Shown: positions 1 to 11,781 of the stretch, in pieces
How the letters are laid out: each line of letters opens with the position of its first letter
How positions within the stretch are numbered: the first letter of the stretch is position 1
Source of the DNA: Antedon bifida
Taxonomy: Eukaryota; Echinodermata; Crinoidea; Comatulida; Antedonidae
Reading direction: 5' to 3'
DNA length: 64,000 nt
NCBI GenBank assembly: GCA_963402885.1
Contig: OY727095.1
Location: forward strand, 18,729,001-18,793,000
The notes under the pieces: model-generated
What the model was told of the DNA's origin: nothing
Database searches by the model: none
Seen by the model: the letters and a program-made list of their open reading frames with translations, nothing else
Made by a program: the position numbers and the translations under genes

Positions 1-337
1 GGATTATTCAAATATACCCTCTTTTGCACGTAAAGAATAGGAAATTACAAGATATCCCCCTAAAACGCAAAAAGGCGTGATTTTCAAGAAAATCGTAGTC
101 GAAAAAAAATTTAAAAAAATGTAAAGCATGAGGGATGATATTTTTAAATAATAGTTGAAATGTATGAAAATATAAATGTTATGGGTAGAGCTCCACTTTA
201 AACCATACTTATTGAACAGTATATAAAATTGGCAGTCAAAACAAAGTAAAGAGTTTCGCACGTCCTGGATGTTACAGGCGACCAGAATGATCGGACACCA
301 CATCGAGACGACTATTTATTTAAATAACAATACTTAC

Positions 338-3300
338 CTGTGTTCACCTCGCAGTTAACACCAGCCCAAACACCAATACACTGGCACGTGTACGATCCGG
401 ATCCTCCTTCTCCGATACAATTCGCCCCATTTTCACACGGATTATCATTATCTGGACATGACTGTGGGTCTAAAGAGAGGAGCATTACAAAAATAAACAT
501 GGTCATAAAATAATAAATGTTTACAGCGCCGTTTATTTACTTGTTGACTTGAATTGCAAAGCCCAAAACATTGCTGTATATCTAGAGCACTGGTAATTGC
601 TGCGAGTGACAATTATTCATTGAGAATATTATTTTGCAATGTGATGACCTTTGGTCAATTTGAACTTTACAAAGAACGAATCGAATACAGCTTGATCATT
701 GAAGTCGTAGCCGGCCAATGAATTGTAATTTACATTAAAAGTAGGCCATCCAGTTCTGTCCTAATATATTTTATACATTTTTGCTCTAATTAATGATGAT
801 GTAATTTGACTTTTTATTGTAAGATGATGTAATCCATCTCCTTCTTTTGTTAATTGTCCCATGAGTGATGAATAAAGATATATACTGATACTGATAATTT
901 GGTTTTTAAGAGAGATGACTGTATAATCTGTTTTGAAAAAAAAGTGGTAGTTTGGTTGTTTGGCCTATTTTTAGCATAGGGCCTATAATGTAAGACATTT
1001 CGACGTTTCGGAACCATCATGGTTATTTTACTAATTTCTTCTTGAGAATGGTTCAATTATGGTTCCGAAACAATGATCTTTTTTGTCATTAAATTTTATT
1101 TTAAAGATGGACGAAATACTTTGAATACAAATTGTGGTACATTACTCCGCAAATGGTCTTAACATGATGTATTGTCCATTCAAATGACAAATGAATGAAG
1201 AAGCCATTTCGTAGTTTTAATAATGTCAATAACTTTCATGAAAAAAAAATAGATTTTTTATAAACTACGGTGCAGTTAACACGATAAAAAATGTTGCTTT
1301 TTATTTGTTTTCTAAATGAAATATTAATAAAGAAAGTACAGTATAGATATAGCCTATTATAAAAATATAAATAATTGATTTATATAATATCATAGCATAG
1401 TAGTACGTTAAAATTTGCCTCGCACTATTTTGAAATTGTAAACTATATGCATCGCACTTTTGGAAATGATAAAATTATTCCTCGCACAAATAGTCGGCGT
1501 ACCCCGCATACCTTGCTTGCCTGACCCATTACCGTGGATTTTTCTTTATAACTAGGAAGCAGCGAATGTAGTTCAATGAACTTATCGTTCCATATTTTTG
1601 ACCGTATGTATATATATATAATGTCAGGTTGTCACCTAAAATTTGGTGTGTTGTGTCATTTACCGGTGCAACATTTTCATTCATTATTTTCAATAAACAC
1701 ATATGCATTAACACTGAGGAGAGGCAAGATTTCAAATGGATCGACAAAACTAGCAAAGACAAAGAAAAACACCGGGAATTACTACTTAAAATCACAAAAC
1801 CTTTTGAACTTAACATTAGAAACATACTTCAAAATTTAATTTTCAATATCAACCAACATTGGAGTAGTTTTTTAGTTCCATTCTAATTGTTTATATCTAC
1901 CAAGCTATCGTCTTTGAATTCTATTCTTACTCTCTCCACCCACTATTCACCAGCCTGGCCCCCTTTGTTTTTAAAAAAAATATTTCTTCATTTTAATCCA
2001 TTCAGGCAGCGCCTTTCTGCTTTATACTATTTTTGTGCAAGTACTCTCACTTGCACTGATGAAAGTTCTGCTAATTTTTCTCGCTGTTTTGTTTTTATCT
2101 CCATTGAGACCAAGCCACTGATACCCACAGCATTGTCATTATTTTCAGTACTTTTCCTTTGTATGCCTATATATAAACATCACAAGTACAGAATAAATTT
2201 TAAACCTCCCGGTGATATTTTTCTCATTGTTTTATTTATGTTACAATGTTTTCTTTATATTTAAAAATAAATAAAATTGTGAATAAAAGAAAGAAAGAAC
2301 TTAACTTTCAGTATAAAATGTTATAATTTATTTTGTGATGTTTATATATACAGGTATCTCTTCGTCGATTCCGCTTTGTGACAACAATTATTATCTTAAT
2401 CACGTTTTTGGATGTACACAATGCTATTGGCATGAGGAAATACAAAATAAATGTAAAAAGTAAGTATAACCAGAAAATGTATGAAGATTATGATCAAAGG
2501 ATTGTATAATAACAATGCTAAGTATTTTAAAAGGTAACTAGGATTTGAATTAAAATAATAGGTCTTTAAAAACAGCTTTATTCTCTTTCATAATTCCCTT
2601 TTGTGGACATATGCAACTGATCACAATAAAGAAAAAACAAAGATAACACTATAATGTGTATCCATTGCTGAGCATTTATTCAGACCTATTTATAATGACA
2701 ACGTAATTATAACCACCTCCACGAAATTAATTTTCTATTATATGTAGGCGAATTTATTTATTATAATTTACTGCTACAGTATGATCTACAATTTGACAAT
2801 TATGTTCATACAATTTTACTGTATTATCACTTTTTTAAGCACAATTTAACGCCTCTCCGAGCAATAACCACGGTATTTTAAAATTTTTAATAACAAATAT
2901 ATTTTCACAATAGCAAGCATTACAATAAAAGTTCTATGGTAACCGACCTCCGAAATTGGGCCGAAACGTCCACAGACTAGACTAGAGGTGAGCGAACGGA
3001 GCGAAGTGAAAGTCAAATTAATTTGTTTAACGCTAAGTTACTGGAAAGTGAGTTAAGTTACCGGCAGGATGATTCATGTAAATATTGTATTGTTTATACT
3101 ATAATACACACACTATTATAGGCCTACTGTATTAAAAAAGTTTTGTAATGTTTGTATTATTTTCAATATTGGCATTGACATTATTATATACGGAACTTTC
3201 GCCAATGAGCTATGCTCGACGCGATTATGAGATCATGTTCCGAATATGAGCACTGTTTCTATAATTTACAGTATGATTTATATATATATAAACTGATGAA

Positions 3301-4437
3301 GGGCTAGTGTTGTCCGAAAGCTCTGCTAACTTTTCTGGCTGTTTTACTTTATCGTTTTGATTAGCTTTTCGCTTTTTTGTTGTATCTCCATTGAGATCCA
3401 GCCATTGATACCCACAGCATTGTCATTTTTAGTCGCGTCCAACGCGACTCTACAGCTCACTATGTCGGTCGGTTGGTCAGTCGGTAAACACTAACTTGTA
3501 TATGACCTTATCTTGATATCAGTTTAATCTAGCTAAGTCAATTTTTCACAGTATATTCCTTATGACCATGAATCGATGTGGTTATGTTTTCACGGTGCGC
3601 AATAAAAAATTACGCGGTCTACGCACGATTTAACGAAATCACGTTTGTAATGGTACTCATAAATTTCAGGGCATAAATCATCATATGGCAATACAATTAC
3701 GTGCGTAGCGCATGTAACGATGAAATAAGAGTACGTTTCAGGCAATTTTAAGCGTTTAAAAAATTGCCATGAGTGCGCAGATTTCTGCACGCGCACTGCG
3801 CGTTAAATGTTAATACGCACTCTTTTTGCCCGATTTCTGTTTTCTTTACTTACTTTTCAACTCGAAATTACGTTATACGAGCACATCAAAAGTGACAGGC
3901 TACGCACGTGTAAATTAAAAAAATATAAATGTTTTAAAATATTTTCAACATTTTTAAACATGTTCAGCAATTTCGGTCGGTTGGTCGATCGGTTGGTAGG
4001 TTGGTCGGTCGGTCGGTAAACACTAACTTGAGCACGCGACTGCAGCCATCTATATGGCCTTGTTTTCAGTAATTTACCTTTGGATTTATATATACATATA
4101 TATATAGAATTAATGTTCTGTGCCTGATTTGTTTATATATATATATATATATATATATAAATCCTAAGGCAAAATACTGAAAAAATGACAATGCTGTGTG
4201 TATCAGTGACTGATGCAAAAAAAGCGAAAAGCTAAATCAAAACGATAAGCAAGCAAGACGACAAGAAACATAAGTTTCAATTTATATTCAAAGGCAAAAT
4301 GACTTACTGAAATTTTAAATGTACTGGAAACAGTACTAGTTAAGTCTCATGAAATCTACAGAAGAAAAATACTCACTTTGTGAATTGACAAGATTAACAA
4401 TTAGTCCAAATACCGCAAACAAAAACTTCAGCAACAT
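338..4437 (-). CDS. Secreted EGF-domain protein, 5' part (two exons seen)
   Basis: Two minus-strand exons that fit together. Exon 4437-4377 begins with ATG and encodes a typical signal peptide of about 20 residues (hydrophobic core after MLLKF, ending NSQ). It stops in phase 1 at a GTGAGT donor. Exon 469-338 lies between a TTTAG acceptor and a GTAAGT donor, is phase 1 on both sides, and encodes 44 residues with six cysteines in EGF order (C-x6-C-x4-C..C-x-C-x8-C). Joining them keeps the frame. Phase 1-1 EGF exons are typical of secreted or cell-surface mosaic proteins. The intron of about 3.9 kb is full of repeats, and I cannot exclude further exons in it. The gene must continue beyond the left edge. 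The EGF exon is certain as a domain; its link to this signal exon is inferred from phase and strand. Confidence 0.6.
470..1159. other. Noncoding stretch, nothing recognised
   Basis: Lies in the large intron of the EGF-type gene. Reading frames are short and have no recognisable domain or splice pattern. Confidence 0.5.
1160..1300 (+). repeat. Fragment of the GATGTATTGTCC MITE family
   Basis: Shares ATGTATTGTCC, then a 'TAGTTTTAATAA.GT.AAT' stretch and an A-rich run, in the same order as the intact copy at 58144-58465. The opposite end is not visible here, so it is a truncated or decayed copy. Confidence 0.45.
1887..2200 (+). repeat. Dispersed repeat X (CTGATGAAAGTTCTGCTAA family)
   Basis: Runs from 'TTGTTTATATCTACCAAGCT' through 'CACTTGCACTGATGAA', 'TCTGCTAA' and 'TGATACCCACAGCATTGTCA' to a 'CCTTTG' tail. 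The same blocks recur in the same order at 3290-3428, 4790-4930 and 32105-32500, and inverted near 4120-4262. No coding capacity is seen. It behaves like a nonautonomous interspersed element. Confidence 0.6.
2069..2645 (+). repeat. Segmental duplication, copy 1 (partner 4790-5407)
   Basis: About 580 bp that is nearly identical to 4790-5407, with small indels. It includes the 3' part of repeat X, an exon-like block at 2354-2459, and a block ending AAGAAAAAACAAAGATA. The differences are few and scattered, so the duplication looks recent. Confidence 0.7.
2354..2459 (+). other. Exon-like block, duplicated at 5114-5219
   Basis: A 106-bp block bounded by TATATACAG and GTAAGT, so it looks like an internal plus-strand exon. 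Two readings compete. One starts after the first two bases and gives a cysteine-bearing peptide (LCDNNYYLNHVFGCTQCYW) that resembles half of a TNFR-type cysteine-rich repeat. The other is in phase 0 and gives a basic, then hydrophobic segment (FVTTIIILITFLDV). That second frame runs on past GTAAGT to a stop, and the two copies differ there by exactly 3 bp. I cannot decide between them, and no partner exons were found. Confidence 0.3.
2646..3289. other. Noncoding stretch between repeats
   Basis: AT-rich. The segment at 2940-3010 ('AGGTGAGCGAACGGAGCGAAG') has the look of a repeat end, but I found no second copy in the window. No gene seen. Confidence 0.45.
3290..4110 (+). repeat. Repeat X copy split by a GTCGCGT-type element
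   Basis: Repeat X ('GATGAAGGGCTAGTGTTG...CAGCATTGTCATTTT') is interrupted at 3429 by an element starting TTAGTCGCGTCCAACGCGACTC and ending GCACGCGACTGCAGCC...GGCCTTG near 4062. After that, repeat X resumes with TTCAGTAATTTACCTTTGG. The uninterrupted junction is visible at 32449-32480, so the nesting order is clear. Confidence 0.6.
3429..4062. mobile_element. GTCGCGT-type short inverted-repeat element
   Basis: The ends carry inverted GTCGCGT/ACGCGAC. The interior holds (GGTCGGT/TGGT)n simple sequence at 3465-3485 and 3974-4017, each followed by AAACACTAACTTG. Related copies lie at 12511-12652 and 27353-27449. No coding sequence; it is a MITE-like element. Confidence 0.5.
4120..4262 (-). repeat. 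Inverted partial copy of repeat X
   Basis: Reads TAAATCC..AAGGCAAA.TACTGAAAAAATGACAATGCTGTG...GCGAAAAGCTAAATCAAAACGATAA, the reverse complement of the 3' half of repeat X. It follows an (AT)n tract at 4132-4159. Confidence 0.55.
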
Positions 4438-4606
4438 TTAGTTTATCCTTTACCACAACAAAGCCGAATTAAAAGATGTAGTCTAGCTGATTCGTACAAT
4501 ACCAATAGACATCGTTTAAATCTGAGTTTCTTAAAATGATGTAGAGATAGCCTACAGTAGGCCAGGATAGGTTTAGGTGAATGTATACACAAATGCTGTT
4601 TCAAAA

Positions 4607-4789
4607 TCCCACCCTAATTGGCTTGTTCAAGTCATGCATGTCCTTCAATACAATAATGTTTATAATTTCACCCTTTTGGCAACGATGGCTTCTATGAAAC
4701 AATCTTCAAACAGCCTTATCATAGTTCATTGTTTCTCATTTGAAGAAATTATCTGCCACGCAAATGCTCAAAATAAATATATTTAAGCT
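4607..4789 (+). repeat. Segmental duplication Y, copy 1 (partner 5464-5646)
   Basis: About 183 bp starting CCCACCCTAATTGGC and ending AAATATATTTAAGC. It is repeated at 5464-5646 with a handful of point differences. The Y-X order shows that the local rearrangement involved two neighbouring blocks. No convincing coding sequence. Confidence 0.65.
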
Positions 4790-5407
4790 AATTTTTCTGG
4801 CTATTTTATTGATCGTTATGATATAGTTTTTGCTCATTTGTTTTTATCTCCATTGAGACCAAGCCACTGATACCCACAGCATTGTCATTATTTTCAGTAC
4901 TTTGCCTTTGTATGCCTATATATAAACATCACAAGTACAGAATAAATTTTAAACCACCCGTGATATTTTTCTTATTGTTTTATTTATGTTACAGTGTTTA
5001 CTTTATATTTAAAAATAAATAAAATAGTAAATCAAATAAATAAAGAAATAAAGAAAGAAATTAACTTTCGGTATAAAATGTTATAATTTATTCTGTGATG
5101 TTTATATATACAGGTATCTCTTCGTCGATTCCGCTTTGTGACAACAATTATCATCTTAATCACGTTTTTGGATGTAAAAAATGCTATTGGCATGAGGAAA
5201 TACAAAATAAATGTAAAAAGTAAGTACCAGAAAATGTATGAAGATTATGATCAAAGGATTGTATAATAACAATGCTAAGTATTTCAAAAGGTAACTAGGA
5301 TTTGAATTATATTACTTTAAATTTCCTTTAAAAACAGCTTTATTCTCTTTCATAATTCCCTTTTGTGGACATATGCAACTGATCACAATAAAGAAAAAAC
5401 AAAGATA
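4790..5407 (+). repeat. Segmental duplication, copy 2 (partner 2069-2645)
   Basis: Second copy of the block at 2069-2645. It contains the 106-bp exon-like unit at 5114-5219 and its flanking acceptor (TATATACAG) and donor (GTAAGT). Confidence 0.7.
5114..5219 (+). other. Exon-like block, second copy
   Basis: Same length and splice-like borders as 2354-2459, with three substitutions. In the cysteine frame these change Y to H and TQ to KK. In the phase-0 frame they are one silent change and one H-to-K codon change. That pattern slightly favours the phase-0 hydrophobic frame if either is coding. Confidence 0.3.
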
Positions 5408-5463
5408 AGATACAAAAATTCTGTTTCAACAGGAAATATCATGTAAGACGATTTTGAACTTTT

Positions 5464-5646
5464 ATCCCACCCTAATTGGCTTGTTCAAGTCATGCATGTC
5501 CTTCAATACAATAATGGTTATAATTTCACCCTTTTGGCAACGATGGCTTCTATGAAACAATCTTCAAACAGCCATATCATAGTTCATTGTTTCTCATTTG
5601 AAGAAATTATCTGCCACGCAATTGCTCAAAATAAATATATTTAAGC
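5464..5646 (+). repeat. Segmental duplication Y, copy 2
   Basis: Second copy of the block at 4607-4789, directly repeated about 675 bp after the end of the first. Confidence 0.65.
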
Positions 5647-5649
5647 CAA

Positions 5650-6460
5650 ACGCGGATCCAGAAAGTGTGTCAGCAATAATAACAAATGCAACAAAGGCCT
5701 ATATTTGGAAAGTCGCATTATATCATAAACAAAACATTCTGATATATATTTTTATGTACAATATCTGCCTACCTCAAAATCTCTCCACAGAATGTGCACC
5801 GGCTTACCTTAACATTGGCTTAATTGTTTTTAAAATGGGTTGAATGTGAATGGTTAGTAAGAGATTCTCACTGAGACAACATGTAATAAAAGAAAAATGG
5901 CATAATTAGCTCAAGTTAACTTTGTGAATTTTCTATATTAAAAATCTGATTACCACACAATTAAAAATCTTTAATTTTTTGTTACTGCATTTAAATTGCC
6001 TCCAAAATAATCATCAAGATAACTTGTAACTTGTACACAATACTTTTTCAAACAGGACACAAACATAAAAGTATGTATTATGTGTTCTGCAAACTATTAT
6101 ACTAATTTTTTTTCTTCATTGAGTACCAAGCATTCTAATGAATATTATGTATAAGGGGAATTTTTCGTAATATAAATTTGTACAAAGAAGTCAAGCAATT
6201 CCATATAGACAATGCTTACAGCATGGACCTATAAATTAGAAACACGTTCGCCTTTTTTGTCGATAATAAAATTATACCACGCATGCCCAAAATGCTTCTC
6301 AAAACAATCTAAGCTCATGACGTCATAATGTTCGTTGCTCCACACTTACCAATATGAATCGAAAGAGGGTGTCCTTTACCGCGGAAAACCAGAGCCATAT
6401 TATTACGACATTGGATTATAGTCACGTGATATGCAGATCAATTTGTGTCAAACTTGTCTC
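5650..6460. other. Noncoding stretch
   Basis: AT-rich, with only short chance reading frames. No domain, splice pattern or repeat family recognised. Confidence 0.45.
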
Positions 6461-6462
6461 CG

Positions 6463-7878
6463 TTATTGCATGTAAAGTATAGGAGCAAGAAAATACTTTA
6501 AACTTTTTCTTATATTTAAAAAAATGTAATTGCACATTTTACGGTGAAATATCGATGTGCACTTAATATAAGCAATGACTCTATTGCCTTTATTGATGAT
6601 TTGGTCGATGTGAAAATGATCTGAAATATTTCTTGAAATGTAAGTACCAATATATTTGTAGGTTTCAACCTCAGAAATATATTGATCGCCCAATTTCCAC
6701 ATCTTATTGTCTATGCGCTGTCCAACAATAAGGACCTTCGACTTTTCATGATTAAAATTTAATTTCCATGACTTTGCAAATTTAGAAGCTAGATTGAGCA
6801 TCTCACTCAGATCATTTTCATTGTTTGCCATAAGTACAACGTCGTCTGCCCAAAAAAGGCTACCCATGCATACATTATAAATACGAACACCTAGATCATG
6901 TTTTTTGAGTAATTTGGTAAACTCGTGCATAAGAATACAAAACAAAGTCGGTGATAAAACACACCCCTGTTTAACTCCTCCATCAGTGTCTATTTTACCA
7001 AATCTTACTTTACCTTGCACATCGTGATATAAACTATCGATTAATTTCCATAGCCTACCTCTAATCCCAATATTCCATGCTGCCATTAGCATTCCTTCCC
7101 TCCAAACCGTATCGAATGCTTTTTTAAAATCTAAGAAAGCCATGAAGGTTTTTTTCCCTTCAAGCAGACGACAGGAAGCTATGCTTTTGAGGGTAAATAT
7201 GTGATCCTCACATCGTCGCGAAGGTCTAAACCCTCCCTGTACTTCTGACAACACATTTTTATCTTCCAGAAAGTGAGAAATATTGTTTGAAATGATTCGG
7301 TTAAATATTTTCGAGATACATGGAGTAAGGGAAATCTCCCTGTAGTTATTAAGATCCCTGCGGTCCCCCTTTTTATGAACGGGTACAATAATACTTTTAT
7401 TCCAGTCATTTGGAACTTTTTCTAAAGCAATTATTCTATTAAATAAAGAAAGGATTGACATATTCAAACATTTACCACCATTTTTTAAAATGTCATTAGT
7501 GATCGTGTCAATTCCAGGTGATTTATTGTTCTTTGACCTTAAAATTGCAGTTTCAACAATATCTAAATTCAATTCAACATCTGAGAGAAATTCATCATTG
7601 TCGTCGTGGGCATTTTTTGTGGTTCTAATGTTATTAATAAAGGTATTAATTTGTTTAGTTCGTTCATCAATTTCGGCCAAATTAGTTTTACCTAATGTTT
7701 GCCAGTAATCAAGGGCTATTTGGTTCTTTTCTTTTTCGTCGGAGACTATTTCACTAGAATCTGTTCTTTTGATACAACTAACACGCTGGTTACGATTACT
7801 GCCTTTTAACCGTTTCAAAAAATTGCTACCGTTACGTCCACCTTTGTTTGCCAATTCAATAGACTTATTCACACGCAT
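6463..7878 (-). mobile_element. Non-LTR retrotransposon fragment: reverse transcriptase ORF
   Basis: An open frame of 471 codons that covers most of a LINE-type reverse transcriptase. In order it shows a linker, the NKSPGIDTITNDIL fingers motif, a motif related to YRxISL, GGFRPSRRCEDHIF, the LDFKKAFDTVW catalytic motif, GGVKQGCVLSPTLF, and the active-site motif with two aspartates (WADDVVLMA). It then has the thumb-side NHEKSKVLIVG and YKYIGTYIS. All key aspartates are present and there are no internal stops. The endonuclease half and the 3' end are missing or unrecognisable, so this is a 5'-truncated copy. The clade is not certain; the layout is that of CR1/RTE-like LINEs. Confidence 0.9.
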
Positions 7879-7879
7879 T

Positions 7880-8660
7880 CATGCACTCTAAAAAGCGTTG
7901 TGAGTCATTCTAATTTATAGGTGCATGCTTACAGGATGTTTAACTTTTCCAAAGGGCATCTTAAGTTATTATGAACAATAAGCAGTTAATTCTGTCAAAA
8001 GGCATTTCAAGGACGTCAGAAATGTTGTAGTCATGGGCACAGTTTGGTAGTAAAATTGGTTTATAAATGTCTTGCGAATCTCTATTGTCGGCTCCATATT
8101 TCAGATTGACTAAAAATAACACAACGCAAATGTGTTAATAGGAAATCAAATTATACCTAAGTAGTATAGTATTATAAGAACACACAGCTATACGGGAGGG
8201 ATGATAATTTCATACCAAATAAATGAAATGAACTATGATGCAGAAATAACAATAAAAGTAAACTTTTCAAACACAACGGCTGCAATGCGCATACATTACT
8301 TTGACTAGACTAGTAAGTGTAGACGATGGTTCTCGGAATGTTAAATAATGGTTGTAGAAGAACGTTCTGGCCTTATGGCAAGCCGTTTTATCATTTACCT
8401 CTAAAAATAGTTTACAATATATTCAACTAATAAGAGCAATTCATTTAACTTAAGTGCAATACATTCAACTTAAGTTAATTTGTTTAATGAATTTTATACA
8501 TGAGCGATGTATACAAATTACGAGTTTGCCATTCGCTCATGTTGAGTTTACCCACCACTCGTGTTGAGTTTACGCACCGCTCGTGTTGAGTTTACACATC
8601 GCGCATGACGAGGTTTTACAGGTCTTTATTTTTTTTACCTGCAGACTGCTCTTGAATTTG
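7880..8660. other. Noncoding stretch between retrotransposon fragments
   Basis: No gene seen. At 8537-8607 a 'CTCATGTTGAGTTTACCCACC' type unit repeats three times (GCTCATG/GCTCGTG + TTGAGTTTAC), a small imperfect tandem array. Confidence 0.45.
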
Positions 8661-8664
8661 AAAA

Positions 8665-9278
8665 TCATTTATCATACAGTCGTTTAAATTCAGTTTCAAA
8701 TGAAAGTAAAGCAATATTAGGATCATCCGTACCGTAAACACCAGTCCAATTCATGTTTGAAAAATCGTTTTTTATGTTTGAAATATTTGTTTCGTTAAAT
8801 TTTCTGTAGGTATGATTAGGACTTACATAGGTTTTGGGACGGTTTGGTATAGGGTGTAATGTTAAAAATGGGCAAATGATCACTAATGTCACTATAGAAA
8901 AGTCCAGATAGACTTGGTGATTCAATTTGATTAGTTAATATTTTGTCAATTAATGTTGCTGACTGGTAATCGAGTTGGTTTATTGATTAAGAGTAAAAGG
9001 AAATTACTAAAGACAAAATTAACAAAATTGTTGGATTGAATATCTGACTGATGATTAAGTAGGTCAATGTTAAAATCACCTAATAAGTACATTTTTTTGT
9101 TGGTTTTTGCTAAATTATTTAACAGGAGTTCAAAAGCGTCAATAAAAGCATTCGTATCAAGAGATGGTGCCCTATAGATTACACCAACAATAATGTTTTG
9201 ATTGGATTCACTTTCAAGTTCTATAAACAGGGAGTCACACGGGAGGATCTGTACTATCGAATTTGAGCTACTGACCAT
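8665..9278 (-). mobile_element. Decayed LINE endonuclease domain
   Basis: Minus-strand frames encode part of an APE-type endonuclease (exonuclease-endonuclease-phosphatase fold). GVIYRAPSLD and the LLGDFNIDLL motif lie at 9278-8946. After a frame change come a SDISDHLPIF motif near 8900-8870 and a linker ending in a DPN..L..FE.EFKRLYDK-like segment. The SDH motif and its neighbours lie in different frames, so the copy is frameshifted. There is no matching reverse transcriptase directly downstream; the ORF at 6463-7878 may be another element. CR1/L2-like by motif style. Confidence 0.75.
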
Positions 9279-9279
9279 T

Positions 9280-10610
9280 AAATGTAGACCGTTTTACCTG
9301 CCGAAAGAACTGTCATCGATAATTGTTTATATTGTTTACATACCACCGGAAGTGAACGCGGACGATTGTCACAAGTGACATATAGTTGGGTATATATTTT
9401 GCTATTCTTACTTTCCCTTTGTTTTCACTATTTGAACCTTTCTTTTGTTTTAGGAAGCTATTGTGTGAAGCCAGTGGAGCAGAGTATTTGTGTTGCAGAG
9501 AAGGATTGTGTGGAGTTTGCTGATTGGAGGAGAAGTATAAGAGTTAAGTTAGTGTGTGAGTTGCTGATTGGTGGAGAAGGATAAGGTGGTGGTATGTGTA
9601 TAATTGAGGTAATTTTGAGGGAGATGGGAAATTGAGAGGAGACAGAGAAGGAGGGCTATGTTATGTTAAGCCAGAAAGGGATAGGTGAATATTGATATGA
9701 GAAATTAAGACGTACAGGAGAAGAAGTAATTGAATTATGGTGATATAGAGCTGAAGCAGAAAGGAAATAAAGTGATATACATGAAGTTAACAAATTGTGA
9801 GTTGGAAATAATTATGGTGATATAGAGCTGAAGCAGAAAGGAAATAAAGTGATATACTTAAATGTAGAACTGTTAATTGTTGAGATTACTGAGGATTAAT
9901 TGAAATTGTGTATGTAAATTGAAGGAAGAAATAACTGTTGGAAATAGCAGAATTAGTTGCATTTAAAGAATTGAAGAGTAATTTTACTGATACTGATATG
10001 ATTTTACGTGGAAAAGGAGAAAGAAATAATTGATCGGGAGCGGATTGCAGTGCAGAACGACATCAAGAAACATTTTAACTTTATATTTAATTTATTTATA
10101 TATCAGAAATAGTTGCAGTTTGGGAAGAATTATAATTGATAATACAAGCAGAACGGGAGCAGAGGCGTGGGAGTTGTTTAGTTGCGGAATCGTTTTAACT
10201 TTTATATTTCTAATTCGTTTTGGTGTCAGCATAGAAAAGAAGACAAGAAGTAACGATATTGTGGACCGTTATTATTTGTTTAATTGGGATAGTATTGTAT
10301 TTGAAAGGGGGGTTTCTGGGATTTATTTGACACTAAGAAGATTGTTGATATTTTGTCTGGAAGGATTGGGAATTTGGGGAATTGTATAAATTGTGTGGGG
10401 AATAGGGATACTGTATCATTGTTTGAGAATTGGTTGGGTTTTTTTGTTGTGGTTTTTTTTTTGGGGTTTGGATTATAAAAGAAAGAATTGTTTGTCAAAG
10501 ATTATTATTAATTTTACTTTTTCCATTTATATGTGTACAGTTGTGGCTATTTACGTTGTTTACCGGTGGTTACCAGCAATTACATGTCCGAAAGAGCCGT
10601 AGTTGCGGCT
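9280..10610. other. Low-complexity region, possibly the LINE 5' region
   Basis: Purine-rich on the plus strand, with short chance frames. A 48-bp unit (TTATGGTGATATAGAGCTGAAGC...) is present twice, at about 9735-9782 and 9812-9859. The ends carry CCACCGGAAG (9343) and its rough complement ACCGGTGGTTACC (10561). No gene supported. Confidence 0.4.
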
Positions 10611-11781
10611 GTGTGACACTAGGCTAGGCCTAGTAAGTTAGAATGGTAGGCCTATGTAACATTATTTAGGCTAGGCCTAGCTTGGGACAGTGTTGATAGC
10701 ATTACTATTATAGCCTAGCCTAATACCAGGGAGTTGTTATTACAACTCCCTGCTAATAGGCCTACTAATAATAGTAATAGTAGGGGCTTACTATGTTTCG
10801 TGTTTATAATAATATTTTATGTTCAACAAATTGCGCAAATCATTTAAATTGCGAATAACATAAACAAATTGTCATACCTATTATTCCTCCAGTTGAACAC
10901 CAGTTGGAAAGGCCAATTTCCAAACCAATTGGTCTGTTTCGCAGATTTTGTAAATTTTTTTCCCAGTTGTAAATTTTTTTCCCAGTTTTGTAAATTATTT
11001 TCCCATTTTTCCCACTATTAAATGGTATGATGGGTCTGACGGTATTTTACGGCACCTCAAAATCTGGTGACGCCAAGTAGACCGGGGTTTTCCCTTTTAC
11101 TACAGACGCAGTATCGTGTGTAAACATGCAAAAATAAGAATACAACCTTTTGACTGGAAATTGCACTCATAAGCAACACTACAGACAATACATATAAACA
11201 TTCTGGGGTTTTCTGTAAAAAATTGAGGAACACCATCCCAATGCCACCCTCCACTTCTTGAAAATAGGTGGACTGTATAGATCGAATCAAAATGTTATAT
11301 TTATTTTAAATCGTAATATATTTTAATCTATACATACTTGTTTTACCAGTTTTATTTTTATTATTATTTAAATTATATTGTCTGTATCATGTTTCTCTGC
11401 TATTTTATTATTTTATTGGATTGTACTTTTGTACGGTTTTTTTAGATTAATAAATGCTGAAATAAAATGTAGATGATGCTCATATGACCTCTATTCTAAG
11501 CTACAATTATACAAGTGATATTTTATATCAAAAAAGGTCGAATTGATTTTATAAATTAATATACAATTTGAATTTTTTGTATCATACTTTAATGACACTT
11601 ATCTTGTCTCTTTTTTTTTCCAATTTCAAATTATTACCTGTAGATAAATTTCATTCTTATTTTCCATTCATAAAAAACACAAAATAATAATGTTTTTAAT
11701 AAAATGTAATTATACTCTAATAATGCAAACATGACAATAACTTTATTTTATGTATAAGTTTATATCAAGTAGAAATATATA
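10611..11781. other. Noncoding stretch with CTAGGCCTAG palindromes
   Basis: 10615-10760 is dense in (C)TAGGCCTA and CTAGGCTAG. It also contains a perfect 11-bp hairpin, CAGGGAGTTGT-TATT-ACAACTCCCTG. The rest, to 11781, is AT-rich without genes. Confidence 0.5.

Noticed and set aside
10030-10389. 119-codon plus-strand open frame
   Set aside because: Biased purine/T-rich composition, no domain, and it lies in a low-complexity region with internal duplication; probably chance.
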